Shown here piece after piece: positions 18,292 to 27,647 of a stretch of 64,000 nt of DNA (the first letter of the stretch is position 1; every line of letters starts with the position of its first letter). The stretch is from Micromonospora sp. WMMD1128 (GTDB taxonomy: Bacteria; Actinomycetota; Actinomycetes; Mycobacteriales; Micromonosporaceae). The stretch covers positions 6,660,001 through 6,724,000 of the forward strand of contig NZ_CP114902.1 in assembly GCF_027497235.1 (NCBI RefSeq). Reading direction: 5' to 3'. The translations under genes and the position numbers were made by a program. Below the pieces are notes generated by a model. That model was not told the origin of the DNA and made no database searches. It worked only from the letters and a program-made list of their open reading frames with translations.

Positions 18292-19476
18292 TCAGCGCGC
18301 CCCGATCAGGTGCTCGACGGCCAGCTGGTTGAGCCGGATGAACCCGTAGCCCTGGGCGCCGGGGACGGTCACGTCGAAGTCCTCGAACGCGCTGCGGTCG
18401 GCGAGCAGGTCGGCGTAGCTCTCGCCCGGGTTCAGGGTCGGGGTGGACAGCTCGCCGACCTTCGCGGCGGCCAGCGCCTCCTGCACCTCGGGGTCCGCGC
18501 GGAACGCCTTGGCCCGCTCCTTGAGCAGCAGGTACATCCGGATGTTGGCCTTGACCGACTCCCAGACGCCGTCGAAGTCCTCGGTGCGCGACGGCTTGTA
18601 GTCGAAGTGCCGCGGGCCGTCGTAGGGGCTGGCGCCGTCGAGGCCGTTCTCCAGCAGGTCGACCGTGGAGAACGCGTTGAGCAGGTCGCCGTGACCGAAG
18701 ACCAGGTCCTGGTCGTACTTCGGGCCGTGCTGACCGTTCAGGTCGATGTGGAACAACTTCTTGTGCCACAGCGCCTGGGCGATGCCGTGGGTGAAGTTGA
18801 GGTTCGACATCTGCTCGTGGCCGACCTCGGGGTTGATGCCGAACAGCTCGGGCCGGTCCAGCTCCTGGGTGAACGCGATGGCGTGGCCGGCGGTCGGGAG
18901 CAGGATGTCGCCGCGAGGCTCGTTCGGCTTCGGCTCGATGGCGAAGCGGTAGCCGTAGCCGCGGTCCTCCGAGTACTGCGCGAGCAGGTTCAACGCCTCG
19001 GCGTAGCGGTCGAGCGCGGCCCGGACGTCCTTCGCGGAGTCGTACTCCGAGCCCTCACGGCCGCCCCACAGCACCAGGATCCTGGAGCCCAGCTCGGCGC
19101 CGAGGTCCATCTGGCGCAGCACCTTGCGCAGCGCGTAGCGCCGAACGTTGCGATCGTTGCTGGTGAAGCCGCCGTCCTTGAAGATGGGCTGCTGGAACAG
19201 GTTGGTGGTCACCGACGGGACGATGAGCCCGGTCTCGTCGAGCGCCTTCTTGAAGGCGGCGACGATGCGGTCGCGGGTCGCGGCGTCCGCGCCGAACGGC
19301 ACCAGGTCGTCGTCGTGGAAGCCGACGCCGTACGCCCCGAGCTCGGCGAGCTTGTGCACGGTCTCGATCGGGTCGAGCGCGGGACGGGTGGCCTCGCCGA
19401 ACGGGTCGCGTGCTTCCCAGCCGACGGTCCAGAGACCGAAGGAGAACTTGTCCTCACGTGTGGGCTGCACAGACAC
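18292..19476 (-). CDS. xylA: Xylose isomerase (class I)
   Basis: Interconverts D-xylose and D-xylulose. The 394-residue TIM barrel matches the short actinobacterial class I enzymes closely: His54 and Asp57 in [12 protein letters not shown], the [13 protein letters not shown] metal/catalytic strand (Glu and Lys near 181-183), NPEVGHEQM for the second metal, and [19 protein letters not shown] 19476 has an excellent GGAGGT ribosome site 5 bases upstream. It is first in xylAB, divergent from a ROK regulator, with a TTGACA -35 in between. Confidence 0.96.
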   Translation of the reverse strand: MSVQPTREDKFSFGLWTVGWEARDPFGEATRPALDPIETVHKLAELGAYGVGFHDDDLVPFGADAATRDRIVAAFKKALDETGLIVPSVTTNLFQQPIFKDGGFTSNDRNVRRYALRKVLRQMDLGAELGSRILVLWGGREGSEYDSAKDVRAALDRYAEALNLLAQYSEDRGYGYRFAIEPKPNEPRGDILLPTAGHAIAFTQELDRPELFGINPEVGHEQMSNLNFTHGIAQALWHKKLFHIDLNGQHGPKYDQDLVFGHGDLLNAFSTVDLLENGLDGASPYDGPRHFDYKPSRTEDFDGVWESVKANIRMYLLLKERAKAFRADPEVQEALAAAKVGELSTPTLNPGESYADLLADRSAFEDFDVTVPGAQGYGFIRLNQLAVEHLIGAR

Positions 19477-19549
19477 GGTTACCTCCGGGAAACGCGTTGG
19501 ATTTGTTTGCTGGTTGAATTATTTGCCCGGGGTATGGCATTGTCAAGGC
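19477..19549. promoter_or_regulatory. Divergent xylA/ROK promoter with repeat operator
   Basis: On the minus strand TTGACA (complement of 19541-19546) is followed after 18 bases by ATAATT (complement of 19517-19522), a plausible xylA promoter. Two direct repeats, TTTGTTTGC at 19502-19510 and ATTATTTGC at 19518-19526, overlap the -10 and are good candidate sites for the ROK repressor encoded divergently. The promoter match is seen directly; the operator role is inferred. Confidence 0.6.
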
Positions 19550-20680
19550 GTGACGGCTCGGTTGACCTCCGCATCGAGCGCCCCCGTCCGGCAGTCGAGT
19601 GTGCGCGCTCACAATCTCGCGCTGGTGCTGAGCACCGTGGCGGACAGCGCGGACCCGCCGTCCCGGGCCGCGGTCGCGACCCTCACCGGGCTCACCCGGG
19701 CCACCGTCTCGGCGCTTGTCGACGACCTGATCGCGGGCGGCCTGCTGACCGAGCTGGACCCGCCGCCGCGCACCGGAGCCGGCCGCCCGGCGGCCGGGCT
19801 CGCGCTCGCCTCGACCGGTCCGGCCGGGCTCGGCCTGGAGATCAACGTCGACTACCTGGCCGTCTGTGTGGTCGACCTGACCGGCGCGGTCCGGCAGCGC
19901 CTCGTCGAGCACGCCGACCAGCGCCCGGCCGCGGCGGCCGACGCGCTCGCCGCACTCGGCCGGCTGGCCGCCCGCGCCCGGCACGCCGCCGAGGCCGACG
20001 GGCTGGTGGTGGCCGGCGCCGCCCTCGCGGTCCCCGGCCTGGTCTCGGCCGGGTCGGTCCTGGACGCGCCGAACCTGGGCTGGCAGAACGTGGACGCACT
20101 GGCGCTGCTGCGCGGCGTGCCGGAGCTCGCCGACCTGTCGATCGTCGTCGAGAACGAGGCCAACCTCGCCGCCCTCGGTGAGTTGCGGGTCGCGGGGGGC
20201 GAGCAGACGTTCCTGTACGTCTCCGGCGAGATCGGCATCGGCGCCGGGCTGGTGATCGACGGCCAGCTGTACCGCGGCGCGCGCGGCTGGAGCGGCGAGA
20301 TCGGTCACGTGACGGTCCACCCCGACGGGCGGGCCTGCCGCTGCGGCTCGAACGGCTGCCTGGAGCAGTACGCCGGTCAGGAGGCGCTCGGCGCGGGTGA
20401 GCCGCAGGCCGCCGCGGCGCTGGGCATCGCGCTGGCCGCGGTGGTCAACCTGCTGGACGTGCCGGTGATCGTGCTGGGCGGGGCCTATGCGACCTACTTC
20501 GACCGGCTGCGCGACGGCATCGAGGCCGAGTTGCGGCGCCGGGTGCTGACCGCGAGGCTCGCGCCGGTCACGCTGCGGGCCGCCCGGCTGGGCACGAACG
20601 CCGCGGTGCGCGGGGCGGCGGACGCGGTGGTACGGGGCGTGCGCGACGATCCGGCGGCCTGGCTGCGGCGGGTCGGCTGA
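19550..20680 (+). CDS. ROK-family transcriptional repressor (XylR-like)
   Basis: A 376-residue ROK repressor starting at GTG. The N-terminal winged helix-turn-helix (LTGLTRATVSALVDDLIAGG, about residues 42-61) is followed by a sugar-kinase-like core with GEIGIGAGLVIDG and the Cys-rich zinc motif CRCGSNGCLEQ. After the zinc motif it runs straight into EALGAGEPQAAAALG, so it is about 40 residues shorter there than the second ROK protein at 23038. It is divergent from xylAB and most likely represses that operon until xylose is present. Confidence 0.85.
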   Translation: MTARLTSASSAPVRQSSVRAHNLALVLSTVADSADPPSRAAVATLTGLTRATVSALVDDLIAGGLLTELDPPPRTGAGRPAAGLALASTGPAGLGLEINVDYLAVCVVDLTGAVRQRLVEHADQRPAAAADALAALGRLAARARHAAEADGLVVAGAALAVPGLVSAGSVLDAPNLGWQNVDALALLRGVPELADLSIVVENEANLAALGELRVAGGEQTFLYVSGEIGIGAGLVIDGQLYRGARGWSGEIGHVTVHPDGRACRCGSNGCLEQYAGQEALGAGEPQAAAALGIALAAVVNLLDVPVIVLGGAYATYFDRLRDGIEAELRRRVLTARLAPVTLRAARLGTNAAVRGAADAVVRGVRDDPAAWLRRVG

Positions 20681-20686
20681 GGGCGC

Positions 20687-21439
20687 CTACCCGGGCCGGG
20701 CTGAAGGCGAGTTCAGGTAGGCGTGGCTCGCCGCGAGCGCCGCGAAGACGTCGCCGTCGCTGGCCTTCATCTCGACGATGCGCAGCGCGCCGGCCGGGGT
20801 GGCGGCCAGGATCTCCGCCGTCGGCATCGCGCCCCGCCCGAGGGCGACGTGCGGGGCGTCCGCGGTGATCGGGCCGTCCTTCAGGTGTACGGCCGGCACC
20901 CGCGCGCCGAGCCGGTCGAGGACGGCCGGTACGTCGGCGCCGCCGACGGCCGCCCAGTAGGTGTCGAGCTCGAAGAGGACATCCGGGGCCACCAGGTCGG
21001 CCAGGGCCTCCAGGGCGTGCCGGCCGTCGACCCGGGCGGCGAACTCGGACCAGTAGTTGTGGTAGCCGATCCGCAGGCCGTACCCGGCGGCCCGCTCGGC
21101 GAGCGCGTTGAGCGCGTCGGCGGTGCGCTCCAGTGCCGCCGGGCCGGTGAAGGCGTCGTCGGGGAGGCCGGTTCCGACGATGGCCAGGTCGGTGCCGAGC
21201 GTCGCCACGGCTTCCAGGGCCGCGTCGCGGTCGGCGGTGAAGAACCGGTGCGAGTGGGCGCTGCAGACGGCGAGGCCGGCATCCTCGGCCGCCGCACGCA
21301 GGCCGGCCGGGTCGTCGAGAGCCTCGAAGGGCTCGACGCCGCGGTAGCCGAGACCGGCCACGCGCCGTAGCGCGCCGTGGCGGTCGGCCGCCAGCTCGTC
21401 CCGGATGGTCCACAGGTTGACCGCTGGCGAGTTCGACAT
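20687..21439 (-). CDS. Sugar phosphate isomerase/epimerase (AP endonuclease 2 fold)
   Basis: A 250-residue TIM-barrel protein of the xylose isomerase-like/AP endonuclease 2 family. Visible metal-site candidates include the His pair in SAHSHRF (about 70), Glu in FELDTYW (about 165), His in VHLKDG (about 190) and Glu in IVEMKAS (about 225). Such enzymes isomerise or epimerise keto-sugars or inositol derivatives. Its ATG shares the last base of the stop codon of the upstream MFS gene, so both are cotranscribed. It converges on the ROK gene with a 6-bp gap. The substrate is unknown. Confidence 0.8.
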   Translation of the reverse strand: MSNSPAVNLWTIRDELAADRHGALRRVAGLGYRGVEPFEALDDPAGLRAAAEDAGLAVCSAHSHRFFTADRDAALEAVATLGTDLAIVGTGLPDDAFTGPAALERTADALNALAERAAGYGLRIGYHNYWSEFAARVDGRHALEALADLVAPDVLFELDTYWAAVGGADVPAVLDRLGARVPAVHLKDGPITADAPHVALGRGAMPTAEILAATPAGALRIVEMKASDGDVFAALAASHAYLNSPSARPG

Positions 21440-22941
21440 CAGTCCGTGCCCTTTCCGGTGGCTGTCGCGGGGATGTTCGGAAGCGCGAAGGACGACACCC
21501 AGGTCACCACGAGCAGGGCGGCGCACAACCAGTAGGCCAGCTCGCTCGCGGCGAACGGCGACGCGCCCCGACCGATCTGATCGAAGATCACCGTGGAGAA
21601 GATCGCCGCCGCCACCGCGCCACCCAGTTGCTGGAGGGCGTTGACGGCGCCGGTGGCCGACCCGAGCTCGCGGTCGTCGACCCGGGACAGGACCAGGTTC
21701 AGGAACTGCCCGAAGAACAGGCCGGTCCCGACGCCGGCGACGAGAAACGCGGGCGCCAGGTTGAAGCTGGTGAGGCCGGAGTCGTACCGCAGGCCGTCCG
21801 GCCCCGGGTAGGTGGTGGTGCCGGCGGTGGCCGCCACGGTCACCGCGGCCAGGCCCATCCCCACCGCCTGGCACAGGATTCCGGCCTGGAGCACCAGGCG
21901 CGGTCTCCGCTTCGCGAGCAACTGCCCGATGCCCATCGCGGCGATGGTGCCCACCGGCCACCAGGTGCCGGTCAGGCCGCTGCGGAGCGGCGACCAGCCG
22001 ACGTACAGCTGGACCAGGACCGGGTAGACGATGAAGGCTCCCGAACAGGCGCCGAAGAACAGGAAGACGACCACCGAGCCGCCGGTGAAGGACCGTTTGC
22101 GGAACAGGCTCGTCTCGATGAACGCGTCCAGCCCGCGTCGGTGCCGGGTGCGGGCGTGCAGCGCGAAGAGCACGAGAACCAGCACCGACGAGACCATCAT
22201 CGCCCGGGTCCACCAGGCCCACTGATGTTCACGGCCCTGAATGACCGGATAGACGAACAGCCCGACCGAGACCGAGCACAGGACCATGCCGATGCCGTCG
22301 AGCTTCGGCCGGGCGGCGGAGGGGCGGTCGGCGGGAAGCGTACGGAGGGCGAAGAAGTACACGACGAGGCAGGCCGGGATGTTGACGATGAAGACCCAGT
22401 GCCACGACGCGTACGTGATCAGCGCACCACCCAGGATCGGGCCGGCGGCGGACGAGAGACTCATGAAGGGCCCGAAGATGGCGAACGCCTTCGCGCTGTG
22501 CTCCGGACCGAAGCTCTCGCGGATCATGCTGACGCACTGCGGGACCATCATCGCCGCGGCACCGCCCTGCACCAGCCGCGCGACGATCAGCGGGGCCGGA
22601 GCCTGCGCCGCCGCGCATGCCGCCGACGTGAGCGCGAACCCGGCGAGTCCGATGAGGAACATGCGGCGGCGGCCGACGATGTCGCCGAGGCGACCGCCGG
22701 CGAGCAGGAGCACCGCGAACGTCAGCACGTAGCCGACACTGATCCACTGGAACTGCGCGTTCGACGCGCCGAGGTCGTTGCGGATCGCCGGGGCGGCGAC
22801 GTTCATCGCGGTGGCGTCGAGCAGGTCCATCATCGCCGCGCCCAGCACCGTGAACAGGACCGCCCAGGCACCCCGGGGTGGTGCGGAGGAGTCGGCGTCG
22901 AGGCCGGGTTGCGCCATCGCGGACACGGCGGGCACGGCCAC
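21439..22941 (-). CDS. DHA2-type major facilitator superfamily transporter
   Basis: A 500-residue MFS transporter with about 14 predicted membrane helices, as in the EmrB/QacA group. The conserved loop motif GGRLGDIVGRRRM lies near residues 83-95, and motif C-like GPILGGALITY near 166. The start is a GTG at 22941; other in-frame GTG/ATG codons within the next eight residues are possible. It is cotranscribed with the isomerase and divergent from the ROK regulator at 23038. DHA2 proteins normally export drugs, yet the pairing with a sugar isomerase and ROK protein suggests sugar or sugar-derivative transport here. Confidence 0.82.
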   Translation of the reverse strand: MAVPAVSAMAQPGLDADSSAPPRGAWAVLFTVLGAAMMDLLDATAMNVAAPAIRNDLGASNAQFQWISVGYVLTFAVLLLAGGRLGDIVGRRRMFLIGLAGFALTSAACAAAQAPAPLIVARLVQGGAAAMMVPQCVSMIRESFGPEHSAKAFAIFGPFMSLSSAAGPILGGALITYASWHWVFIVNIPACLVVYFFALRTLPADRPSAARPKLDGIGMVLCSVSVGLFVYPVIQGREHQWAWWTRAMMVSSVLVLVLFALHARTRHRRGLDAFIETSLFRKRSFTGGSVVVFLFFGACSGAFIVYPVLVQLYVGWSPLRSGLTGTWWPVGTIAAMGIGQLLAKRRPRLVLQAGILCQAVGMGLAAVTVAATAGTTTYPGPDGLRYDSGLTSFNLAPAFLVAGVGTGLFFGQFLNLVLSRVDDRELGSATGAVNALQQLGGAVAAAIFSTVIFDQIGRGASPFAASELAYWLCAALLVVTWVSSFALPNIPATATGKGTD

Positions 22942-23037
22942 CCTTCAGGCATTTAGGCAACGATCTGGATCAAACTAGTGGCCGCACGGCGGCCTGCCAA
23001 GAGCCGGTCCATCCGGGCCGGCCTGTAGCGTGCACCC
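22942..23037. promoter_or_regulatory. Divergent promoter region, MFS operon / ROK gene
   Basis: A 96-bp divergent spacer. Its AT-richer part, 22952-22980, contains GATCTGGATC, a short palindrome, followed by AAACTAGT. ROK proteins usually bind such spacers. No clear -35/-10 pair can be assigned. Confidence 0.35.
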
Positions 23038-24243
23038 ATGCCGATCGACGTCGGTGCACCCATGCGCCACGCCAGCATGCGCGAACGGAATCTGGCCGTG
23101 CTGCTCGGCGTGATCGCGGAACATCAGCCGGCCACCCGGGCGCAGCTCGCGTCGCTCACCGGCTTCACCAAGACCACCGTGTCCAACCTGATCGCGGTGC
23201 TCGCCGACGCCGGCCTGGTGCACAACGGGGGCGTGCTCCACGGCGGCGACCGCGGGCGCCCGGGAACCGGCGTCCTGGTCGACGGCGCGAGCGCTGCCGG
23301 GCTCGGCCTCGAGGTGACCGTCGACTACCTGGCGTCGTGTGTCCTCGACCTGAGCCGCCGGGTGCGCCACCGGGACCTGGTGACGACCGACAACCGGAAT
23401 CGCCGGCCCGAGGAGATCGCCGCGGCCCTGGCCGTGCTCGCCGAAAAGGCGGTCGTCTCCGCCCAGGAGCAGGGCCTCACCGTGGCCGGGGCGGTCGTGG
23501 CGGTGCCCGGTCTGGTCGACCGTTCCGGGATGTTGCGTGCGCCGAGCTTCCGCTGGCGGGACGTGCCGGCCGCGGCACTCGTCGACCGCGGCCTCCGCGA
23601 GCTGCGTCTGCCGACCAAGGTGGAGAACGAGGCGAACCTCGCCGCGCTCGGCGAGATGTGGCTCGGCGCGGGACGCCCGCTCAGCGACTTCCTGCACGTG
23701 TCCGGGGAGATCGGCATCGGCGCCGGCATCATCCTGAACGGCCGGATCTTCCGGGGCTTCCACGGGTTCGCCGGCGAGCTGGGCCACATCCAGGTCGATC
23801 CGGACGGGCCGCGGTGCGCCTGCGGCGCGCGCGGGTGCCTGGAACTCGTCGCCGGCCGGGAGGCCATGCTCTGCGCGGTGGGGCTCAGGCCGTTGGCCGC
23901 CTGGTCCGGCCCGGACGACCGGATGTCCGCCCTGATCGAACTGCTCGACGCCGGGGACCGCGACGCCATCGCGGCGGTGCGGCGGGCCGGTGACGCTCTC
24001 GGACGCGCGCTCACCTGCGTCGTCAAGGGGCTGGACCCGGGCGCGATCGTGCTGGGCGGCATCTTCTCCCGGCTCGCGCCGTGGATCCTGGCACCCACCG
24101 AGGCGGCACTGCGGGCCGGCGCGCTGTACGAGCAGACACCCACGGTCGTCATCTCACCCCTGGGCGGGGACGCGGTGATGCTCGGCGCGGCCGGGCAGAT
24201 CATCGAGGACATCTACGCCGATCCGGCGGTCCTGCTCCGCTGA
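23038..24243 (+). CDS. ROK-family transcriptional regulator
   Basis: A 401-residue ROK regulator. The N-terminal helix-turn-helix includes LTGFTKTTVSNLIAVLADAG (about residues 40-59). The kinase-like core shows VSGEIGIGAGIILNG, the zinc motif CACGARGCLE and a C-terminal LGGIFSRLAP. It is paralogous to the ROK repressor at 19550 but of full length. It is divergent from the MFS-isomerase operon and presumably controls it in response to a sugar. The start could be this ATG or the in-frame ATG at 23062. Confidence 0.85.
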   Translation: MPIDVGAPMRHASMRERNLAVLLGVIAEHQPATRAQLASLTGFTKTTVSNLIAVLADAGLVHNGGVLHGGDRGRPGTGVLVDGASAAGLGLEVTVDYLASCVLDLSRRVRHRDLVTTDNRNRRPEEIAAALAVLAEKAVVSAQEQGLTVAGAVVAVPGLVDRSGMLRAPSFRWRDVPAAALVDRGLRELRLPTKVENEANLAALGEMWLGAGRPLSDFLHVSGEIGIGAGIILNGRIFRGFHGFAGELGHIQVDPDGPRCACGARGCLELVAGREAMLCAVGLRPLAAWSGPDDRMSALIELLDAGDRDAIAAVRRAGDALGRALTCVVKGLDPGAIVLGGIFSRLAPWILAPTEAALRAGALYEQTPTVVISPLGGDAVMLGAAGQIIEDIYADPAVLLR

Positions 24244-24288
24244 CGACCGTCACCCGGCGTGTTCCATTGTGGTTTACCGTGTGTCTCC

Positions 24289-26148
24289 ATGGCTCGCATC
24301 GCAGTGCTCGGTGCCGGTCCGGTCGGTGTCGGCCTGGTGGAGCGGCTGCTGGCCAACGCCGACCTCGCACCGGACCGCCCGATCGAGATCATGCTGATCG
24401 ATCCCCACCCGGCCGGTCCGGGACGGATCTGGCGGGGCGGGCAGTCGCCGCTGATGCGGATGAACTCGCTCGCCAAGGACGTCACCCTCTTCCCCGGCGA
24501 GGCCGTCCGCTGTGCCGGCCCGCCGCGTCCGGGGCCGTCGCTTGCCGAGTGGGCGACGGCCACGGCCGCCGGGCGTCTCCCGCCCGTCGATCCCGAGCTG
24601 GCGGACGACGTACGCGAGATCTCCCCGGTGTCGTTCCCGACCCGGCGGGTCCAGGGGGCCTACCTGTCCTGGTTTCTCGGTGAGGTGATCCGTCAGGCGC
24701 CGCCCGGCGTGCGGGTGACCGTGCGTCGGGGGCGTGCCGTGGCACTCACCGGGGCACCGGACGGTACGGAGCGGGTGCACCTGGCGGACGGTTCCCGGAT
24801 CGACGCCGACGCGGTGGTCCTCGCGCTCGGTCACCTCGAGGCCCGGCCGCAGGGCGAGCAGTCGGAGGCGGCCGGTTTCGCGGAGCGGCACGGTCTGGTG
24901 TACCTGCCGCCCGGCTTCGTCGCCGAGGCCGACCTGTCGGTGCTGCCGGCCGGCGCCGACGTCCTGGTCCGGGGCATGGGACTGGCGTTCTTCGACCTGA
25001 TGGCACTGGTCACCGAGGGACGCGGCGGCCGGTACGTCCGCGAGCGCGGCGGCCGGCTGCGCTACCTGTCGTCCGGGCGCGAGCCACGGCTGCTGGCCGG
25101 TTCCCGCCGCGGCCTGCCGTACCGGTGCAAACCGAGCCACCGGCTGGTCCATGGACCGGTGCGGGAGTTGCGCTACTTCCCGCCGGCTCTGGAGCGGTCG
25201 CTCGCCGGGGACGGGATGCTCGACTTCCGTCGTGACCTCTGGCCGCTCATCCGGAAGGATCTGAGCTTCGCGTACCACCGTGAGCTGTTCGCCGCCGCCC
25301 CGCGGCACACCGCCATGCCGTGGCCGGACTTCGAGCGGCTGCACGACGCCGCCGGGATGGACGAGCTGGACGCGCTCGCCGAGAAGGCGGTCCCGGACCC
25401 GGCCCACAGGTGGAACATGGACGATCTGCGTGCGCCGTTGCGCCACGTCGAGCCGGGGAACGCCGACGACTTCCGCGCGCGGTACGTCACGCTGCTGGAG
25501 CAGGAGCTGCGGCGCGCCCACGACCCGGCCCGGTCCGCCGACTCGGCCGTCTACGGCGCCCAACTGCTGTTCTTCGAGCGCCTCGCGCGCCTGCGGCACC
25601 GCCTGTCCCCGCGGGACCAGGTCGGGGAACTCGACGGGGCCTGGTTCACCCTGTTCAACCTCGTGGCGAGCGGTCCACCGGCGTTCCGGACGGAGGAGCT
25701 GCTCGCGCTGTGCCGTGCGGGGGTGGTGCAGCCGCTCGGCTCGGGGATGCGGGTACGTCTCGACGAGTCGACCGGCCGCTACCGGGCCGGCAGCGCGAAC
25801 CTCGACGGGGAGTGCCCGGCCGCGGTGCTGATCGACGCCCGGCTGCCCGAGCCGACGCTCGACGGTACGGCCGACGAGCTGTTGCGGTCGCTGCACGCCG
25901 CCGGAGCGGCGTCGGAGGAGTTCCTGACCGACCCGGCGACCGGCCACCGCACGCCGACCGGGCGGATCGCCGTCGACGACCGGGGGCGCATGGTGACCGC
26001 CGACGGCACGGCGCATCCGGCGCGGTACGCGCTGGGCTGGAACACCTCGCTGCGTGGGACGCGCGCGTTCGCCATCCCGGGCACCGACGCGGCCACGTTC
26101 CGGCACGGGGATCTGGTGGCGCGCGCCGTCCTCACCGGACTGTCCTGA
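24289..26148 (+). CDS. FAD/NAD(P)-binding protein
   Basis: A 619-residue cytosolic flavoprotein of the FAD-NAD(P)-binding type (NAD_binding_9-like). The N-terminal dinucleotide site is RIAVLGAGPVGVGLVERL; a second region near residues 180-190 (DAVVLALGHLEARP) and a C-terminal YALGWNTSLRG complete the fold. The family comprises poorly characterised monooxygenase-like proteins. It lies 45 bp after the ROK gene on the same strand and 94 bp before the promoter of the glycosyltransferase cluster, so membership in that cluster is uncertain. No clear ribosome site precedes the ATG. The reaction is not known. Confidence 0.65.
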   Translation: MARIAVLGAGPVGVGLVERLLANADLAPDRPIEIMLIDPHPAGPGRIWRGGQSPLMRMNSLAKDVTLFPGEAVRCAGPPRPGPSLAEWATATAAGRLPPVDPELADDVREISPVSFPTRRVQGAYLSWFLGEVIRQAPPGVRVTVRRGRAVALTGAPDGTERVHLADGSRIDADAVVLALGHLEARPQGEQSEAAGFAERHGLVYLPPGFVAEADLSVLPAGADVLVRGMGLAFFDLMALVTEGRGGRYVRERGGRLRYLSSGREPRLLAGSRRGLPYRCKPSHRLVHGPVRELRYFPPALERSLAGDGMLDFRRDLWPLIRKDLSFAYHRELFAAAPRHTAMPWPDFERLHDAAGMDELDALAEKAVPDPAHRWNMDDLRAPLRHVEPGNADDFRARYVTLLEQELRRAHDPARSADSAVYGAQLLFFERLARLRHRLSPRDQVGELDGAWFTLFNLVASGPPAFRTEELLALCRAGVVQPLGSGMRVRLDESTGRYRAGSANLDGECPAAVLIDARLPEPTLDGTADELLRSLHAAGAASEEFLTDPATGHRTPTGRIAVDDRGRMVTADGTAHPARYALGWNTSLRGTRAFAIPGTDAATFRHGDLVARAVLTGLS

Positions 26149-26177
26149 CCAGCCGGTAGGACTTCCTGACTTCGACG

Positions 26178-26206
26178 TTGACAGATGGATCACTGCATGC
26201 TGCGAT
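26178..26206 (+). promoter_or_regulatory. Candidate promoter of the saccharide cluster
   Basis: A perfect TTGACA -35 at 26178-26183, a 17-bp spacer and a weaker TGCGAT -10 at 26201-26206 precede the first glycosyltransferase gene by about 35 bases. An alternative -10, TAATAT, lies at 26225-26230. This is the only evident promoter before the nine-gene run that ends at 36295. Confidence 0.55.
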
Positions 26207-26242
26207 TAGTGCAAGATCTGGACTTAATATCGGGGGAACGCT

Positions 26243-27577
26243 TTGGACGACACCGGAAATCGTCAGGAGGAGATCGCGCTCAGCGTGGTCATCCCGAGCT
26301 ACTTCAACACGCAGTGTCTGGAGCTGGTGCTGCAGTCGCTGGCCCACCAGACGATGCCGGCGGACAAGTTCGAGGTCATCGTCGTCTACAACGGCTGCGA
26401 GCCGCCGGCCAGGCTGGCCGAGCTGCGCGCGAGCACGCCCTACCTGCTACGGGAGCTGACCTCGCCGAAGGGCTGGTCGCGGGCGCGTAACACAGGCATT
26501 CTGGCCGCCACCGCCGAGCGGCTGCTGCTGCTCGACAACGACTCGCTCTGCCCGCCCGACCTGCTCGAACGGCACTGGCACCTGGCCGAGAAGGACCCGC
26601 GCAGCGTGGTGATGGGCGGCCGCGGCGAGCTCGGCGTCCAGGGCTGGGCCGCGCTGCACGCCGTGATGAGCGGCAAGGGCGTCCTCGACACGTTCCCGGT
26701 GGAGCACGACGTGCGCGCCCGCTCGGCGCCCTCCGAGCCGTGGATGTACGGCTTCACCAACAACTACGGCCTGAGCCGGTCGGACGCGCTCGCGGTCGGC
26801 ATGTTCGACGTGGACTACGACGCCCGGTGGGGCGGCGAGGACCTGGACATCTCCTACAAGCTGTACCGGCACTTCGACCGGGACCGCTCACGGTTCCACT
26901 ACGAGCCCACGCTTCGTGTCTGGCACGTGCCGCACTACCGGAACCTCCGCAAGTCCATCGGCGACCACTTCGCCAGCCTGGCGCTGCTGCGCGACAAGTT
27001 CCGGCACTACGAGGTCGAACTCATCGCCGGGCTGCCCGAGGTCCTGGCCGGCTCGCTCGCTGACATCGCCGAACGGGTCACCGACTACCGCCGGGTGATG
27101 GCGGTGTGCGCCGACGCGGGTCTGTGCTCGGTCGGGCCCTGGCGTGCCGCCGTCGACCCGCTGCGCGGGCGGGACCCGCAACGCCCCGACCTGGTCATCG
27201 GTTACGACACCGACCAGCTCGACCGGCGGCGGCTCGTCACGTTCGACTACGGACGCGACGCGGACGCGGACAACCTGCACCTGCTCGGGGTCGATGTGCC
27301 GTTCGCCGAGGGCACGTTCCGCTCGGCGTTCTCCTTCGACTTCTGGCGCCTGCTGCGGATGCCGGATCTCCTGGCCTTCGTCACCACCGCACTGATCGTC
27401 GCCGACGAGCTGTACCTGGGCGCGTCCGAGGACCTGATCGCCCGCGGGCCGGCGCTGGGCCTCGACCCGCTCGTGGACCTGCGGTATTTCGCCGAGCTCG
27501 TGGAGCCGGTCTACCGGGTCACGAGCCAGCAGGTCGCCGGCGCCGGAACCCTGCTGCGGGTCGTACCCGCCAATTGA
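26243..27577 (+). CDS. Family 2 glycosyltransferase
   Basis: A 444-residue cytosolic GT-A enzyme. It opens with LSVVIPSYFNTQCLELVLQS, the nucleotide-binding strand; the DXD-type metal site is LLLDNDSLC near residues 92-100, and the acceptor region is GGEDLDISYKL near 195. About 200 residues follow the catalytic domain and match nothing I recognise. The start is TTG 26243 with GGGGG nine bases ahead. As first gene of the cluster it likely adds a sugar to a small or saccharide acceptor using a UDP- or GDP-sugar. The acceptor and linkage cannot be read from sequence. Confidence 0.82.
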   Translation: MDDTGNRQEEIALSVVIPSYFNTQCLELVLQSLAHQTMPADKFEVIVVYNGCEPPARLAELRASTPYLLRELTSPKGWSRARNTGILAATAERLLLLDNDSLCPPDLLERHWHLAEKDPRSVVMGGRGELGVQGWAALHAVMSGKGVLDTFPVEHDVRARSAPSEPWMYGFTNNYGLSRSDALAVGMFDVDYDARWGGEDLDISYKLYRHFDRDRSRFHYEPTLRVWHVPHYRNLRKSIGDHFASLALLRDKFRHYEVELIAGLPEVLAGSLADIAERVTDYRRVMAVCADAGLCSVGPWRAAVDPLRGRDPQRPDLVIGYDTDQLDRRRLVTFDYGRDADADNLHLLGVDVPFAEGTFRSAFSFDFWRLLRMPDLLAFVTTALIVADELYLGASEDLIARGPALGLDPLVDLRYFAELVEPVYRVTSQQVAGAGTLLRVVPAN

Positions 27578-27647
27578 TCCTCGTCCCGAGCCGGGCGGGC
27601 ACTCCGCGCTGCCTTCCATCCGCTGGACACCCTGAGGTGACCTTCAT

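Noticed and set aside
24289..26148. Treating the flavoprotein gene as a proven member of the saccharide cluster
   Set aside because: A separate promoter lies after it and it is closer to the ROK gene. Direction and adjacency alone do not show that it belongs.
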